Shown here piece by piece: positions 17,242-25,628 of a DNA stretch of 64,000 nucleotides (position 1 is the first letter of the stretch; each line of letters starts with the position of its first letter). This DNA comes from Natronorubrum sediminis (lineage in GTDB: Archaea; Halobacteriota; Halobacteria; Halobacteriales; Natrialbaceae). The DNA lies in assembly GCF_900108095.1 (NCBI RefSeq), contig NZ_FNWL01000006.1:62001-126000 (forward strand). Reading direction: 5' to 3'. Made by a program: the position numbers and the translations under genes. Below the pieces are notes generated by a model. The model did no database searches and was not told the DNA's origin. It saw nothing but the letters and a program-made list of their open reading frames with translations.

Positions 17242-17757
17242 ATTCCCGTCACTGAGTCGCCGACGTCATCGAAGCGCGGTCGGTACCGAATCGCCGCCCC
17301 GTTGTTCCGATTCTGGTTCGTCTACGGCAACCAAGACCGGCTTCGAATCCTCGGAGAGAGTGCGTTTGACGAACTCGTCGCACCCGAACTCGCAGATCAC
17401 GTTAGTCCCCTGTTCGAGCGACTCTGTCAGCAGGCGCTATCACAGTTGACCGACCAGCGATTCACCGATGTCGGTCAGTGGTGGTTCAAGCAACACGAAC
17501 TAGACGTGCTCGGACTAAGCGAAGACGGACTCGTTGCAGGCGAATGTAAGTTCACGTCACGACCAGTAAGTGAAGGTGTTCTCTCGGATCTCGAACGAAC
17601 CGCAGACGAAGTCCGATGGTCAAACGAACCCGCGAATGCAGACCCACTGTACACTCTATTCAGTCGATCCGGGTACACTGACGATCTCAAACAAACTGCA
17701 CAAACTCGGAATGATGTTCGGCTCTTTGATTTAGAAGGCATCCTCTCCGCGATATGA
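17227..17757 (+). pseudogene. Archaeal AAA ATPase C-terminal (DUF234) fragment
   Basis: From about 17227 the frame reads [20 protein letters not shown], then RIAAPLFRFWFVYGNQDRL, LVAPELADHVSPLFERLCQ, QWWFKQHELDVLGLSEDG and LVAGECKFTSRPVS. This is the C-terminal region of archaeal ATPases of the DUF234 type, ending in a PD-(D/E)xK-like nuclease fold (ELDVLG then GECKF). The whole P-loop ATPase part is missing. It ends at TGA 17757. It lies head to head with the truncated M50 gene, and both homologies stop at the same point. Confidence 0.8.
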
Positions 17758-18209
17758 GTTCTAGCCAAAATCACAAAACACATTAAAATCTTTAATATTT
17801 GGTACCTCGTGATGCTTACGACCCGCTGATCGTCTATCATACTGTCCTAAGCAAAGACGTGGATAGACCGAGATCCTGCTTCACTGGTGATAGTCAGATC
17901 AATCCTGTCTCAAAGCGGCGTTCCACTAATAGTCAGTGAATACTCAAGTCAGGGGTTCAGCGACTCGGTAATCGGCCGGTGGTTGAATCGTTGGCTCGGT
18001 GAACCAACAAATCACTGATTTATTGACTCAGTGGTTTGTGGAACTGCTAAATTGCCGATTCTGTGAATCAGTGATTTCATGATTCATTGATTTATGCCGA
18101 AATACGGAAAATAACCACTTATGGGGCTTAATGCGACATTTGAGGGTGGGGGAAAGTACAAAAGAATGTCTGACAAGGATTTATGAGTCACTGATTCAAA
18201 GATCTAATC
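17758..18209. other. Non-coding region upstream of parA
   Basis: No gene is seen. The stretch is AT-richer than its surroundings and holds the iterons described separately (17930-18200), plus the parA promoter, which is expected within the last 60 bases. Confidence 0.7.
17930..18200. repeat. Iteron array (candidate partition site / operator) upstream of parA
   Basis: Several related 11-15 base units occur: AATCACTGATTTA (18010-18022), TTGACTCAGTGGTTT (18023-18037), TGAATCAGTGATTT (18064-18077), ATGATTCATTGATTT (18079-18093) and ATGAGTCACTGATTC (18183-18197). Weaker copies lie at 17931-17943 (AGTCAGTGAAT) and about 17956. The consensus is the quasi-palindrome TGA(A/C)TCA(C/G)TGA. Copies in both orientations upstream of parA are typical of a plasmid centromere that doubles as the autoregulatory operator. 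Confidence 0.75.
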
Positions 18210-19121
18210 ATGACAGAGACACCACGTGGATGGGGCGTCGTCCCATCGACCGAAATACCCACGGTCGCATTCGGTAACCAGAAGGGCGGGACAGGAAAGA
18301 CAACGGCAACGATAAACAGCGCAGCGGCGCTGGCGACTCGAGATCACGATGTACTCGCAATCGATATGGACCCACAAGCGGATATGACGAAGGGAGTCGG
18401 ATTGGGACCAGGCGACGATGATGATCCGTCGAGTCCAAAAAATAATCTGCCGAATACACTCGTTACCGACGACGGGAACCTTCTAGACGTACTCGTTGAC
18501 AATCCACGCACGCACGATACACGAATTTCAGAGATTTTGATTCAGGCTGACGAATACGATCATTTGAACTTCGACCTGGTCCCGAGTCACAAAGATATGG
18601 GCCTCGCTCGAGATTGGATGGACGATGCAAATGCTCGACTCTCACTGAAGACAGCCCTCGAAGAGCTCGTTGATGACGGATACGACTATGATTTTATTTT
18701 GATCGACTGTCCACCCGACCTCTCGGTCCTAACTGATGCAGCGTTCATCGCTGCACAGAATGTGTTCTTGGCTGCACAGACCCAGGCAACGTCACGAGAT
18801 GCCCTAGACGATCTCTGGGACCAACTGGAATCGATAGAGGACAACCAACAGGCCGACATCGCAATCATCGGGTTACTAGCGAATATGTACCGAGATGACG
18901 GCCAATCACAAAAATTCCTGAACGCGTTTGACGAGTCGTTCGCGGCGATGGCGCCGATTTTCAAACTCCCAATGCGAGTGGCAATACAGCGCGCTTGGGA
19001 CAATGGGAACGATATTTTCGAGTGGGAAGACGCGAACGACCAAGAAGTTGAACGCGAGGTGTTCCTCGAGATTGCAGAGACGATGGAACGTGCGTTCGAC
19101 AAAACGCAGGTGGAGGTGTAA
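18210..19121 (+). CDS. parA: ParA/Soj-type partition ATPase
   Basis: The 303-residue protein has a deviant Walker A motif (FGNQKGGTGKTTATINSA, residues about 21-38), the Walker A' signature VLAIDMDPQAD and a Walker B strand FILIDCPPDLSVLTDAA. It is the DNA-segregation MinD/ParA family, an ATP-dependent dimer that moves a partner-DNA complex over the nucleoid. The next gene starts two bases after its stop and encodes a small acidic partner, and iterons flank the pair. That is the classical arrangement of a plasmid partition locus. No replication initiator (Orc1/Cdc6 or RepH) is found in the window, so the replicon status cannot be settled here. Confidence 0.92.
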   Translation: MTETPRGWGVVPSTEIPTVAFGNQKGGTGKTTATINSAAALATRDHDVLAIDMDPQADMTKGVGLGPGDDDDPSSPKNNLPNTLVTDDGNLLDVLVDNPRTHDTRISEILIQADEYDHLNFDLVPSHKDMGLARDWMDDANARLSLKTALEELVDDGYDYDFILIDCPPDLSVLTDAAFIAAQNVFLAAQTQATSRDALDDLWDQLESIEDNQQADIAIIGLLANMYRDDGQSQKFLNAFDESFAAMAPIFKLPMRVAIQRAWDNGNDIFEWEDANDQEVEREVFLEIAETMERAFDKTQVEV

Positions 19122-19123
19122 CT

Positions 19124-19585
19124 ATGCCTCGAGGAATGGATGAACGATTTGAGAATCCTTCGGACGAAGCGGGTGATGGCGATAATAGTGATGCTAGCAC
19201 TGAGGAGGAAACTTCGGAGACGTCGTCGGAATCAGACGGAGAAGTGAGCCAAACTGCAGTGACTACCGAAGAACAACCCGGACGGCGAGGTACTGCTGGC
19301 ACAACTGCTTCTGAATCGTCGGCCAGTGACGCAGATGAGACAGATGACGAACCGCTGAATATTCGACAAGATTGGGACTCTTCTACGATATACGTCGAAC
19401 CGGAACAAAGTGAGGATATCGAGGTTACCTTCACTCGCTTGAAAAAGCAACTGAAACGCGAAGATATTGTACTAGAGAAAAACAAGCACTTTTACCGCGG
19501 GATTTTCGAAATAGCGTTCGGTGAGCACCGGGAAGAAACGAAAGAACAAATTCGCGAACTCGCGAAACAAGACGTCGATCAATGA
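19124..19585 (+). CDS. ParA-linked small protein, candidate ParB-like centromere binder
   Basis: The 153-residue product has a long acidic, Ser/Thr-rich, presumably disordered N-terminal half (about residues 1-85). A compact C-terminal half follows: LNIRQDWDSSTIYVEPEQSE, TFTRLKKQLKREDIVLEKNK and FYRGIFEIAFGEHREET. A short strand followed by basic helices would fit a ribbon-helix-helix or winged-helix DNA-binding domain. Its position immediately after parA and beside iterons suggests it binds those repeats. No ParB N-terminal or HTH domain of the classical kind is visible, so the assignment rests on context. Confidence 0.6.
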   Translation: MPRGMDERFENPSDEAGDGDNSDASTEEETSETSSESDGEVSQTAVTTEEQPGRRGTAGTTASESSASDADETDDEPLNIRQDWDSSTIYVEPEQSEDIEVTFTRLKKQLKREDIVLEKNKHFYRGIFEIAFGEHREETKEQIRELAKQDVDQ

Positions 19586-19603
19586 ATCAGTGACTCACTG
19601 AAT
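19582..19603. repeat. Iteron copy downstream of the par operon
   Basis: ATGAATCAGTGACTCACTGA plus AT contains two overlapping copies of the TGAATCAGTGA / TGACTCACTGA unit seen upstream of parA. It begins at the very end of the partner gene. Confidence 0.7.
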
Positions 19604-19926
19604 TTAGGAATTTGTGTGGATGAGTCTACAGGGCACTACCACGAAGTTTAGAGTCGCTCGAGTGCATTCTGAGCGTTCTCTCTTTCAAATACGCTCTGAT
19701 TGACGAGCACAACGACACAAGGATGTCTCAGCTTTGTTCGCCCCGTACTCACGATTCGAAAAGAGGAACGTTCCCCTTCGGAGTATGTACACGGGACGCG
19801 ACGACCGCCGAAAGCGAAACGAGTAACGTGAGCGGAACCGGGTCCGAACCGACTACATTCCCCGTTATCTGGCTGCCCTCTCTAAGGGTTCTCGGTCAAA
19901 GTTGATCTGCCGTTGTCGTCCGATCA
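19604..19926. other. Intergenic stretch, no gene seen
   Basis: About 320 bases with only short, unconvincing frames (the longest, 19723-19905, has a Ser/Thr/Pro-rich composition unlike the neighbours). No further iterons were found here. Confidence 0.45.
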
Positions 19927-20298
19927 CTAATCGAAAACGGGCCATCCATCGAGACGATCCGTCACAACGTCTGTAACGTCAGTGAGGTACGGCAAACCCC
20001 ACCGTGCGACCACAATTGCACCGATCGTATTAAACACGATATCCGTCATCGTGTCGTCGAGACCATGCTGGGCCAAGGGCATTTCGAGCCCGGTAAGGCC
20101 AGCAACGACATCGAACCCGAATTCACCAATTTCCCAGAAGACGCCGAACGAAAGCACGAAAATCACGATGAAACCCGGTGTCAACTCCGGTGGCAGATAG
20201 ACCTCGTCGCGATGTTCGTCGAGAATCCGGATCGCAACGTATCCGACCGAACCGGTGAGCGTTGCTGAGAGAGGACGAGTGAGGTTGTGCCACCAGAA
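19927..20298 (-). pseudogene. DUF2238/YjdF-like membrane protein, 5' end lost
   Basis: In one open minus-strand frame the sequence reads FWWHNLTRPLSATLTGSVGY, VAIRILDEHRDEVYLPPEL, FIVIFVLSFGVFWEIGEFGF, then MPLAQHGLDDTMTDIVFNTI and GLPYLTDVTDVV. It lines up with the second half of the intact protein at 2346-3008 (WWWDHLTHALSSSL, FGVVWELYEF, QYGLEDTVLDLAYDL, YLTDVSNQLAD). The first half is missing; the homology ends at 20298, where a DHH phosphoesterase begins on the other strand. The only in-frame start is a TTG at 20184, which would give 85 residues. Confidence 0.8.
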
Positions 20299-21325
20299 CG
20301 AGCGATCTCGAGCAGATCGGCTGGTCGACCTGCTGGAGGACGTCGGATCGCTCGCGGTCGTCTGTCACGATAACCCGGACCCGGACTGTCTGGCGAGTGC
20401 GCTGGCGCTGAAGCGCGTCGCCGAGTACGCTAGCGTCTGGGACATCGAATTCGTCTACAGCGGCGAGGTCACCCACCCGCAAAACCGAGTGTTTGTGAAC
20501 CTACTCGACATCAACCTCCAAAAGGTTACTTCCGATGCCATCGACGGCTACGATTGCGTCGCTCTCGTTGACTGTTCGATCCCCGGACGAAACAACAGTC
20601 TCGAGCCCGAGACTGAAGTCGACATTGTGATCGATCACCACCCCGGTCACGAACCGTCGGCGGAATTCGTCGACTTGCGCGGTGATTACAGCAGTACGAC
20701 AACGATCATCGTGGAGTACCACCGTGCGCTTGATCTCCCACTCGACGCGGAACTGGCGACGGCATTGCTGTTCGCCATACGGCGCGAGACCCTCGACTTC
20801 CTTCGGAACGTCACGGAAAAGGAGTACGAGGCGGCACTGTATTTGCACCCGTTTGTCGATCTCAACCTCCTCAAGAAGATGAACGATCCACCCCTCTCCG
20901 AGATCACCGTCGACGCGATCTCGAACGCCATTCAGACGCGGACCGTCCAGTCCGCGTACCTCGTCGCCACCGTCGGCCGGAGTACCGAACGAGACGTGCT
21001 CCCTCAGGCGGCCGATTACCTCCTCGATCTGGAAGGCGTCCAGACGATAGTCGTCTTCGGCATCAGCGGAAACGAGATCCACGTTAGCGGCCGGTCGACG
21101 GACTCCCGAGTTGATCCCGGCGGTCTCCTCGAGGAAGTGTTCGGTGACGTCGGATCCGCTGGCGGTCACGAAGACATGGCAGCGGCGCAAATTCCGCTCG
21201 GGTTGTTCACTGATGTCTCTGAAGAGGACGAAGACCTCATCGACATCGCCGTCAGAATCATCGAACGGCGCTTCTTCCGAGCGGCGGGATATGAAGACAA
21301 GGACATTCCCGGCCGGCCTCGGTGA
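20255..21325 (+). CDS. DHH-family phosphoesterase (NrnA-like), N-terminal domain apparently lost
   Basis: From about 20306 the frame carries a full DHH/DHHA1 phosphoesterase: VVCHDNPDPDCLASALALKR, VALVDCSIPGRNN, VDIVIDHHPGHEPSAEF, and near the C-terminus GNEIHVSGRSTDSRVDPGGLL with GSAGGHEDMAAAQIP. These are the Mn-binding aspartates and histidines and the substrate-binding GGH motif of nanoRNase/pAp phosphatases. Haloarchaeal relatives usually have a TrkA-N (Rossmann) domain first. Here the first 17 codons (GTG at 20255) are read from the antisense of the truncated membrane gene. The catalytic part may still work, but expression and the sensor domain are probably altered. Confidence 0.8.
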   Translation: MSVAERGRVRLCHQNERSRADRLVDLLEDVGSLAVVCHDNPDPDCLASALALKRVAEYASVWDIEFVYSGEVTHPQNRVFVNLLDINLQKVTSDAIDGYDCVALVDCSIPGRNNSLEPETEVDIVIDHHPGHEPSAEFVDLRGDYSSTTTIIVEYHRALDLPLDAELATALLFAIRRETLDFLRNVTEKEYEAALYLHPFVDLNLLKKMNDPPLSEITVDAISNAIQTRTVQSAYLVATVGRSTERDVLPQAADYLLDLEGVQTIVVFGISGNEIHVSGRSTDSRVDPGGLLEEVFGDVGSAGGHEDMAAAQIPLGLFTDVSEEDEDLIDIAVRIIERRFFRAAGYEDKDIPGRPR

Positions 21326-21408
21326 CCGGACGGGACGATTCACTTGCACTTGCTGCTCGACGAGCGGTGCCTACCCTCGATAGCAACTGAGATTCGGTCT
21401 GGAAGGTG

Positions 21409-22473
21409 TTAGTCGTTAGTTCGAAGCGTCAGCGTGTATTCTACGTTAGTGTCGGACTCGATTTCCCGCTCCAACGTCGGGTACCCCTCAGCCTCCGCGA
21501 TAAGTGTATATTCTCCGGCTTCGATCCCGAACTCGGTTTGGCCTTGATTATCAACGTTTTGCGTCTCACTCCAGCCATCGGAGTTGCCTTCGGTGATTCC
21601 GACGATGGCGTGATCAATTGGATCTCCGTCACCGTCTTGAACGGTTACCCGCAGCGTGTGCGTTCCGGCTACCACGTCGTTCTCGTCTTCCTCGTCTGCA
21701 CTATCATCCTCACCGTCAACTTGCTCGTCGTCATCGTCGTCAGCCTCATCCTGCTCGGTAGATTCGTCTTCATCCTCGCTTTCCACATCTTCGTCCTCGT
21801 CCTCGGCTTCCTCGTTTTCATCATCGGGCTCTTCGTCACCTCCGTCTCGTTCATCTTCTTGAGCTCGCTCGTCGGAATCGTCGGTCTCCTCTACGCTATC
21901 TTCCTCCTCAGTAGAGTCGTCAGTAACCTCGAGGTTGCTGATATCGAGTCTGTATTCGGCTGTTTCCTCACAATTGTCTAGCTCGAACGAGTAGACCGCG
22001 TCATCCTCGCCCGGTTCAGGCCCCGTGACACCTATTTCTCTAGTCGAGGAAAGGTCAGTGCCATCCTCATCAAAAATTCGAGCCTCCATATCGACTATCA
22101 ATTCTGCGTCGCTCGTGTTCTCGAGCATTATGTGTACATGACACTGATCACTCGATGGTTCGCCCAGCCATGAGAAGGCGTGTTGCACGACATCGATGTG
22201 GTCAATGGCGTCATCCGACAGTAAAATCTGTCCCGGGATAGATTCGTCTTCGTGCATCTCCTCTTCGCCGTCTTCGTCGGTCTCAGTGTCGGAACCCTCG
22301 GCGTTTGAATCGTTATCGAACTCTTCGCCGATATCTTCATTCTCATCGCCGTTTCCGTCGTCGTCGTCCGAATTGTCATCGGATGCGCTACACCCCGCAA
22401 GGATCGACGACAGCGAAACCCCCGCAACTGTGCCAAATTCGCGGCGATTCAAATTCACGAGTCTTTCTGTCAT
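21409..22473 (-). CDS. Acidic secreted lipoprotein with PEGA/carboxypeptidase-like domain
   Basis: The 354-residue protein begins NLNRREFGTVAGVSLSSILAGCSAS: an RR pair, a hydrophobic run and the lipobox LAGC. An acidic linker follows, then a beta-rich domain (residues about 80-185, with HVHIMLENTSDAELIVDMEA). Next comes a very long Glu/Asp stretch (about residues 187-262). A C-terminal domain THTLRVTVQDGDGDPIDHAIVGI...GQTEFGIEAGEYTLIAEAEGY resembles carboxypeptidase-regulatory/PEGA folds. It is probably anchored to the outer face of the membrane. The function is unknown. The plus-strand frames over this gene are its shadow. Confidence 0.8.
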   Translation of the reverse strand: MTERLVNLNRREFGTVAGVSLSSILAGCSASDDNSDDDDGNGDENEDIGEEFDNDSNAEGSDTETDEDGEEEMHEDESIPGQILLSDDAIDHIDVVQHAFSWLGEPSSDQCHVHIMLENTSDAELIVDMEARIFDEDGTDLSSTREIGVTGPEPGEDDAVYSFELDNCEETAEYRLDISNLEVTDDSTEEEDSVEETDDSDERAQEDERDGGDEEPDDENEEAEDEDEDVESEDEDESTEQDEADDDDDEQVDGEDDSADEEDENDVVAGTHTLRVTVQDGDGDPIDHAIVGITEGNSDGWSETQNVDNQGQTEFGIEAGEYTLIAEAEGYPTLEREIESDTNVEYTLTLRTND

Positions 22474-22774
22474 GGCTGCCCTCCAGTAATTCTATGTGGA
22501 GACATTAATCCTCGAACTGCTATTTTCGTCTCAAGCATGTTTAGAATACCGGATTGATGCAGAATATATTAGAATAGTCTCACATTATTTTCAGAAATTC
22601 ACGAAAAATTAGGATATCCATATTATATCGGTTTTCTTTAATAATGTATTGTCAATAATTGACGAGAAAATTCAATCCCTGAGTGAGGGAGTACAGCTGC
22701 AAGTAACGAGTATAGCAATCGCCCCTAAATGCCTGTAACACTACCGATAATTGTCACGGCTCGTAATTGGAATT

Positions 22775-23005
22775 CTACCAATCGAAAAGTGCTGAATCCG
22801 GGTTCTCGCAGTTAGTGGTCCCACAGATGCCGGCGTCGGCTCCTGCCCGTTCGACGCCATCGGCGACGTGATTGATCTGCCAGTCGACATCGTGTCCCGT
22901 TCCCACCTCGTGATCGTTAAGCGCGACACGCGCTCGTCCCAAATTCGCGTACGATTCGAGGAACTCGCACTTACGACACTCGACTACGACGTTTTCTTCA
23001 CCCAT
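22775..23005 (-). CDS. Small haloarchaeal Cys-pair protein (76 aa)
   Basis: MGEENVVVECRKCEFLESYA continues NLGRARVALNDHEVGTGHDV, DWQINHVADGVERAGADAGI and CGTTNCENPDSALFDW. Two CxxC/CxxxxC-like pairs (ECRKC and CGTTNC) suggest a zinc-ribbon-type fold, and the HExxTGH..DWQI core is typical of a conserved haloarchaeal family of unknown function. ATG at 23005 matches the family start; the frame open to 23092 is an unlikely extension. It lies in an otherwise gene-poor region. Confidence 0.65.
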   Translation of the reverse strand: MGEENVVVECRKCEFLESYANLGRARVALNDHEVGTGHDVDWQINHVADGVERAGADAGICGTTNCENPDSALFDW

Positions 23006-24387
23006 ACGAGTTGGTTGGCTCGAAGCCGTGAAAACGCTCCGGTCGGAGACCTGCCAAATTACGCTCAATCCCATATGTGCTATAATATACACAAGAGGAC
23101 TCGTAAGCTACGACGTTGGTAAATGAAGGAAATACCACTACGGATGCCTCGATATGTCAATTCAGTGTTTACAGCATCTATAGATATTTGATCCGTACAT
23201 ATAGCTGTGTTCGAATAAATGTGAGCCAAGAGTAGTTTAGAATATTTATAATTTTTCTAACAACATCCGCAGATCTGAAAATCGTATATCGCTATATTAT
23301 TTGCTTGCTCCATCGGTAATGGAACGAGTAGAATACCACGTCTGGCGCCTTTTAGCTCCCGGATACGAACAAAAGAGTCTGGTCGTCACTCGAGCGGGTG
23401 AAGCAAGAGTGGTTACGGTGACCCGTGACCGGGTGAAATGATCGATAGTGCGAGCGCATACTCGTGTCTTCAGGCGCGGGAGGAAGTCAATGTACTTCTC
23501 AGAGAGAGCAACCAGTCGGTGGAATTTAGACAGCGAATACCCAGGAGGTGTCGTTGTTCGCTCTCGCTGAGTAAGTCTGTGAGCGACATCCTGAACTAAC
23601 TCCACGAACTGCTCGCTCCCCAAACTAGCCTAACTAATCACTGACGATCACAGTGTAGCGTCGAATTCGGTAACGGTGCCCCCCAGGTAATCCACATATA
23701 CATTGGCGACGGTGAGTTCTTCGTAGTATTTTTCAAGTGTTCGCATCGTCATCGACAAGTATAAGTGAACTATATGATTGGTATCGTAACCGAGATATAG
23801 ATGGCGACACTCGGTTCGCTCGCCTACACCGTGCTTTGTGGGTGAGTAGGCAACGAGATATTACCATAGAGATATTGGTGGGTCGCCGTTACTGGCCCAG
23901 TACTGACGGGCGAACAACATAGCAGTTCGTACTTCGAGACGTTTGCTGGCATACCAAGTAACGAGTGTCCCATGCAATCAACACTTCAAAGTTGTATTTA
24001 CTGTAGTACTCATGTAAACACAACCGATGCCCGTTTCCTATAGTGTGTGGGACTAACACGCAAGAATTCAGATGTTCGACTGTCACGAACGAGCGAGAAC
24101 AGTATGTAGTGTATAGATTATCCCCACTGCCGCCAAATTTCACAAGTTATGGGTGGGGATCTTATTTTCTCTGACGAGGAACGTAGTTCAGAAGCGATGA
24201 GCGGTCCATAATAAAAACTGGCATAGAGTGCATTTAGCGCTGTCCTGCGTTGGTGGCGATATGACCGACAAATGTGATTTCTGCTCATTCAGAGAGGCGA
24301 ACACCTTCCACATAACGAAATCATGCGTACTGGAAACGACCAACCGTCAAGGGAATACTTTTATGACCGACTGACAACTGCAGCGGT
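23006..24387. other. Gene-poor, AT-richer region; one doubtful minus-strand frame
   Basis: About 1.4 kb without a convincing gene. A minus-strand frame from 23623 to 23297 (108 codons: MGSEQFVELVQDVAHRLTQR...) has a plausible first half (YSLSKFHRLVALSEKYIDFL) but a Thr/Arg-rich second half, and I cannot place it; a mobile-element remnant is possible. A TATA-like ATACTTTTAT at 24354-24363 lies about 28 bases before the ATG at 24388 and fits a leaderless promoter for the next gene. Confidence 0.45.
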
Positions 24388-25584
24388 ATGGTCGTAGACA
24401 GTAACGAGATCGAGACTGTTACAGTTATCGGAGGTGGACAGATGGGACGTGGCATCGGTGCCGTCTCCGCTCTATCAGGATACGAGACGTACATCAACGA
24501 TATCGATGAATCACAGTTGAACGAGGCTAAAGAACGGATCGAGTGGTCCTACGAGAAATCTGTTGAAAAGAAACAGGCTACCGAGACGGAGATAGAAGAC
24601 GCGCTGGACCGGCTCTCCTTTACCACCGAGCTCGAGGAGGCGATCGAAGGTACCGATTTCGTCATGGAGGCGGCCGTCGAACAACAATCAGTCAAAGAAG
24701 ACATCTTCGAGGATCTCGACGAGATTGCGCCTGCCGACGCGATTCTTGCAACCAACACCTCCGGACTCAACATTACCCGGCTCGCCGAAGTCACCGATCG
24801 ACCGTCGCAAGTCGTCGGTACGCACTGGTTCAATCCACCAATGCTAATGGAGTTGGTCGAAGTCATCATGACCGAATACACTCCCGACGAGGTCGCAGAC
24901 ACCGCCGAGGACCTCATCGAATCCTTCGACAAGACAGCGATTCGGTGCAGAATCGATATCCCATCGTTCATCGTTAATCGACTCATGCGGCCGTACGGAG
25001 AGGGGCCCGCCTGGATGGTCTATCGCGGTGAACACACCTTCGAGGAGATCGACTCGGCGATGAAGTTCAAGGAGGGGTTCCCGATGGGTCCATTTGAACT
25101 CGCGGATTTCACCGGCGGGATCCAGATTCGGGTCGAAGGGGAACAGGACCACCTCGAGGACGATCGTCCCATGTCCTACGACACCGAAGTCTGCCCCCTT
25201 CTCCATCAACTGTACGACAAAGGTCGCTATGGGCGAAAGGCGGACGCCGGTTACTACGAGTACGACGAACAAGACGAACCGCAGGTTGCGGTCGATGCGG
25301 GTCAGGGTTTCGACACGCTCCTCGTGTGGGCACCGATCGTCAACGAGGCGGCGAAAATGGTCCAGAACGATGTCGCAACGGTCGAAGATATCGACACGGG
25401 TGCCCGACTCGGCGGAAACTGGCCGGTCGGACCGCTCGAGAAAGCGGACGAAGTCGGCGTCGATACGATGCTTCAAAAACTGACCGAGGTCTCGAGTCGA
25501 CACGAGGACACGAACAAACTCGCGGAAACGCTCCCGTGTGATCTCCTGGTCGAGAAGGCGAAAACGGGAGATACGTTTTACTGA
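24388..25584 (+). CDS. 3-hydroxyacyl-CoA dehydrogenase
   Basis: The 398-residue protein has the N-terminal NAD-binding motif VTVIGGGQMGRGIGAVSALSG, the acyl-CoA-contacting segment ILATNTSGLNITRLAEVT, and the catalytic His in VVGTHWFNPPMLMELVEVI. After FIVNRLMRP comes the all-helical dimerisation domain, present twice (FPMGPFELADFTGG and WPVGPLEKADEVG). It oxidises 3-hydroxyacyl-CoA to 3-ketoacyl-CoA, the third step of beta-oxidation, in the cytoplasm. It opens the catabolic island, with an apparently leaderless start, and converges on a phosphotransferase gene 44 bases downstream. There is no enoyl-CoA hydratase fusion. Confidence 0.93.
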   Translation: MVVDSNEIETVTVIGGGQMGRGIGAVSALSGYETYINDIDESQLNEAKERIEWSYEKSVEKKQATETEIEDALDRLSFTTELEEAIEGTDFVMEAAVEQQSVKEDIFEDLDEIAPADAILATNTSGLNITRLAEVTDRPSQVVGTHWFNPPMLMELVEVIMTEYTPDEVADTAEDLIESFDKTAIRCRIDIPSFIVNRLMRPYGEGPAWMVYRGEHTFEEIDSAMKFKEGFPMGPFELADFTGGIQIRVEGEQDHLEDDRPMSYDTEVCPLLHQLYDKGRYGRKADAGYYEYDEQDEPQVAVDAGQGFDTLLVWAPIVNEAAKMVQNDVATVEDIDTGARLGGNWPVGPLEKADEVGVDTMLQKLTEVSSRHEDTNKLAETLPCDLLVEKAKTGDTFY

Positions 25585-25628
25585 GCCCACCCCCGTCCGC
25601 ACCGACGGGACGGCACCAACGTCCCGGG

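Noticed and set aside
18010-18200. CRISPR array
   Set aside because: The repeats are short, variable, in both orientations and irregularly spaced without spacers of constant length; they fit par iterons, not CRISPR.
23297-23623. Possible transposase or HTH remnant (108 codons, minus strand)
   Set aside because: First half looks protein-like but I could match no transposase family, and no inverted repeats or target duplications were seen.
23648-23752. 34-residue minus-strand ORF (MTMRTLEKYYEELTVANVYV...)
   Set aside because: Short, isolated and without a clear promoter or relative; could be chance.
24844-25602. 252-codon minus-strand frame opposite the hydroxyacyl-CoA dehydrogenase
   Set aside because: Shadow frame of a GC-rich haloarchaeal gene; no family resemblance, and the plus strand has clear catalytic motifs.
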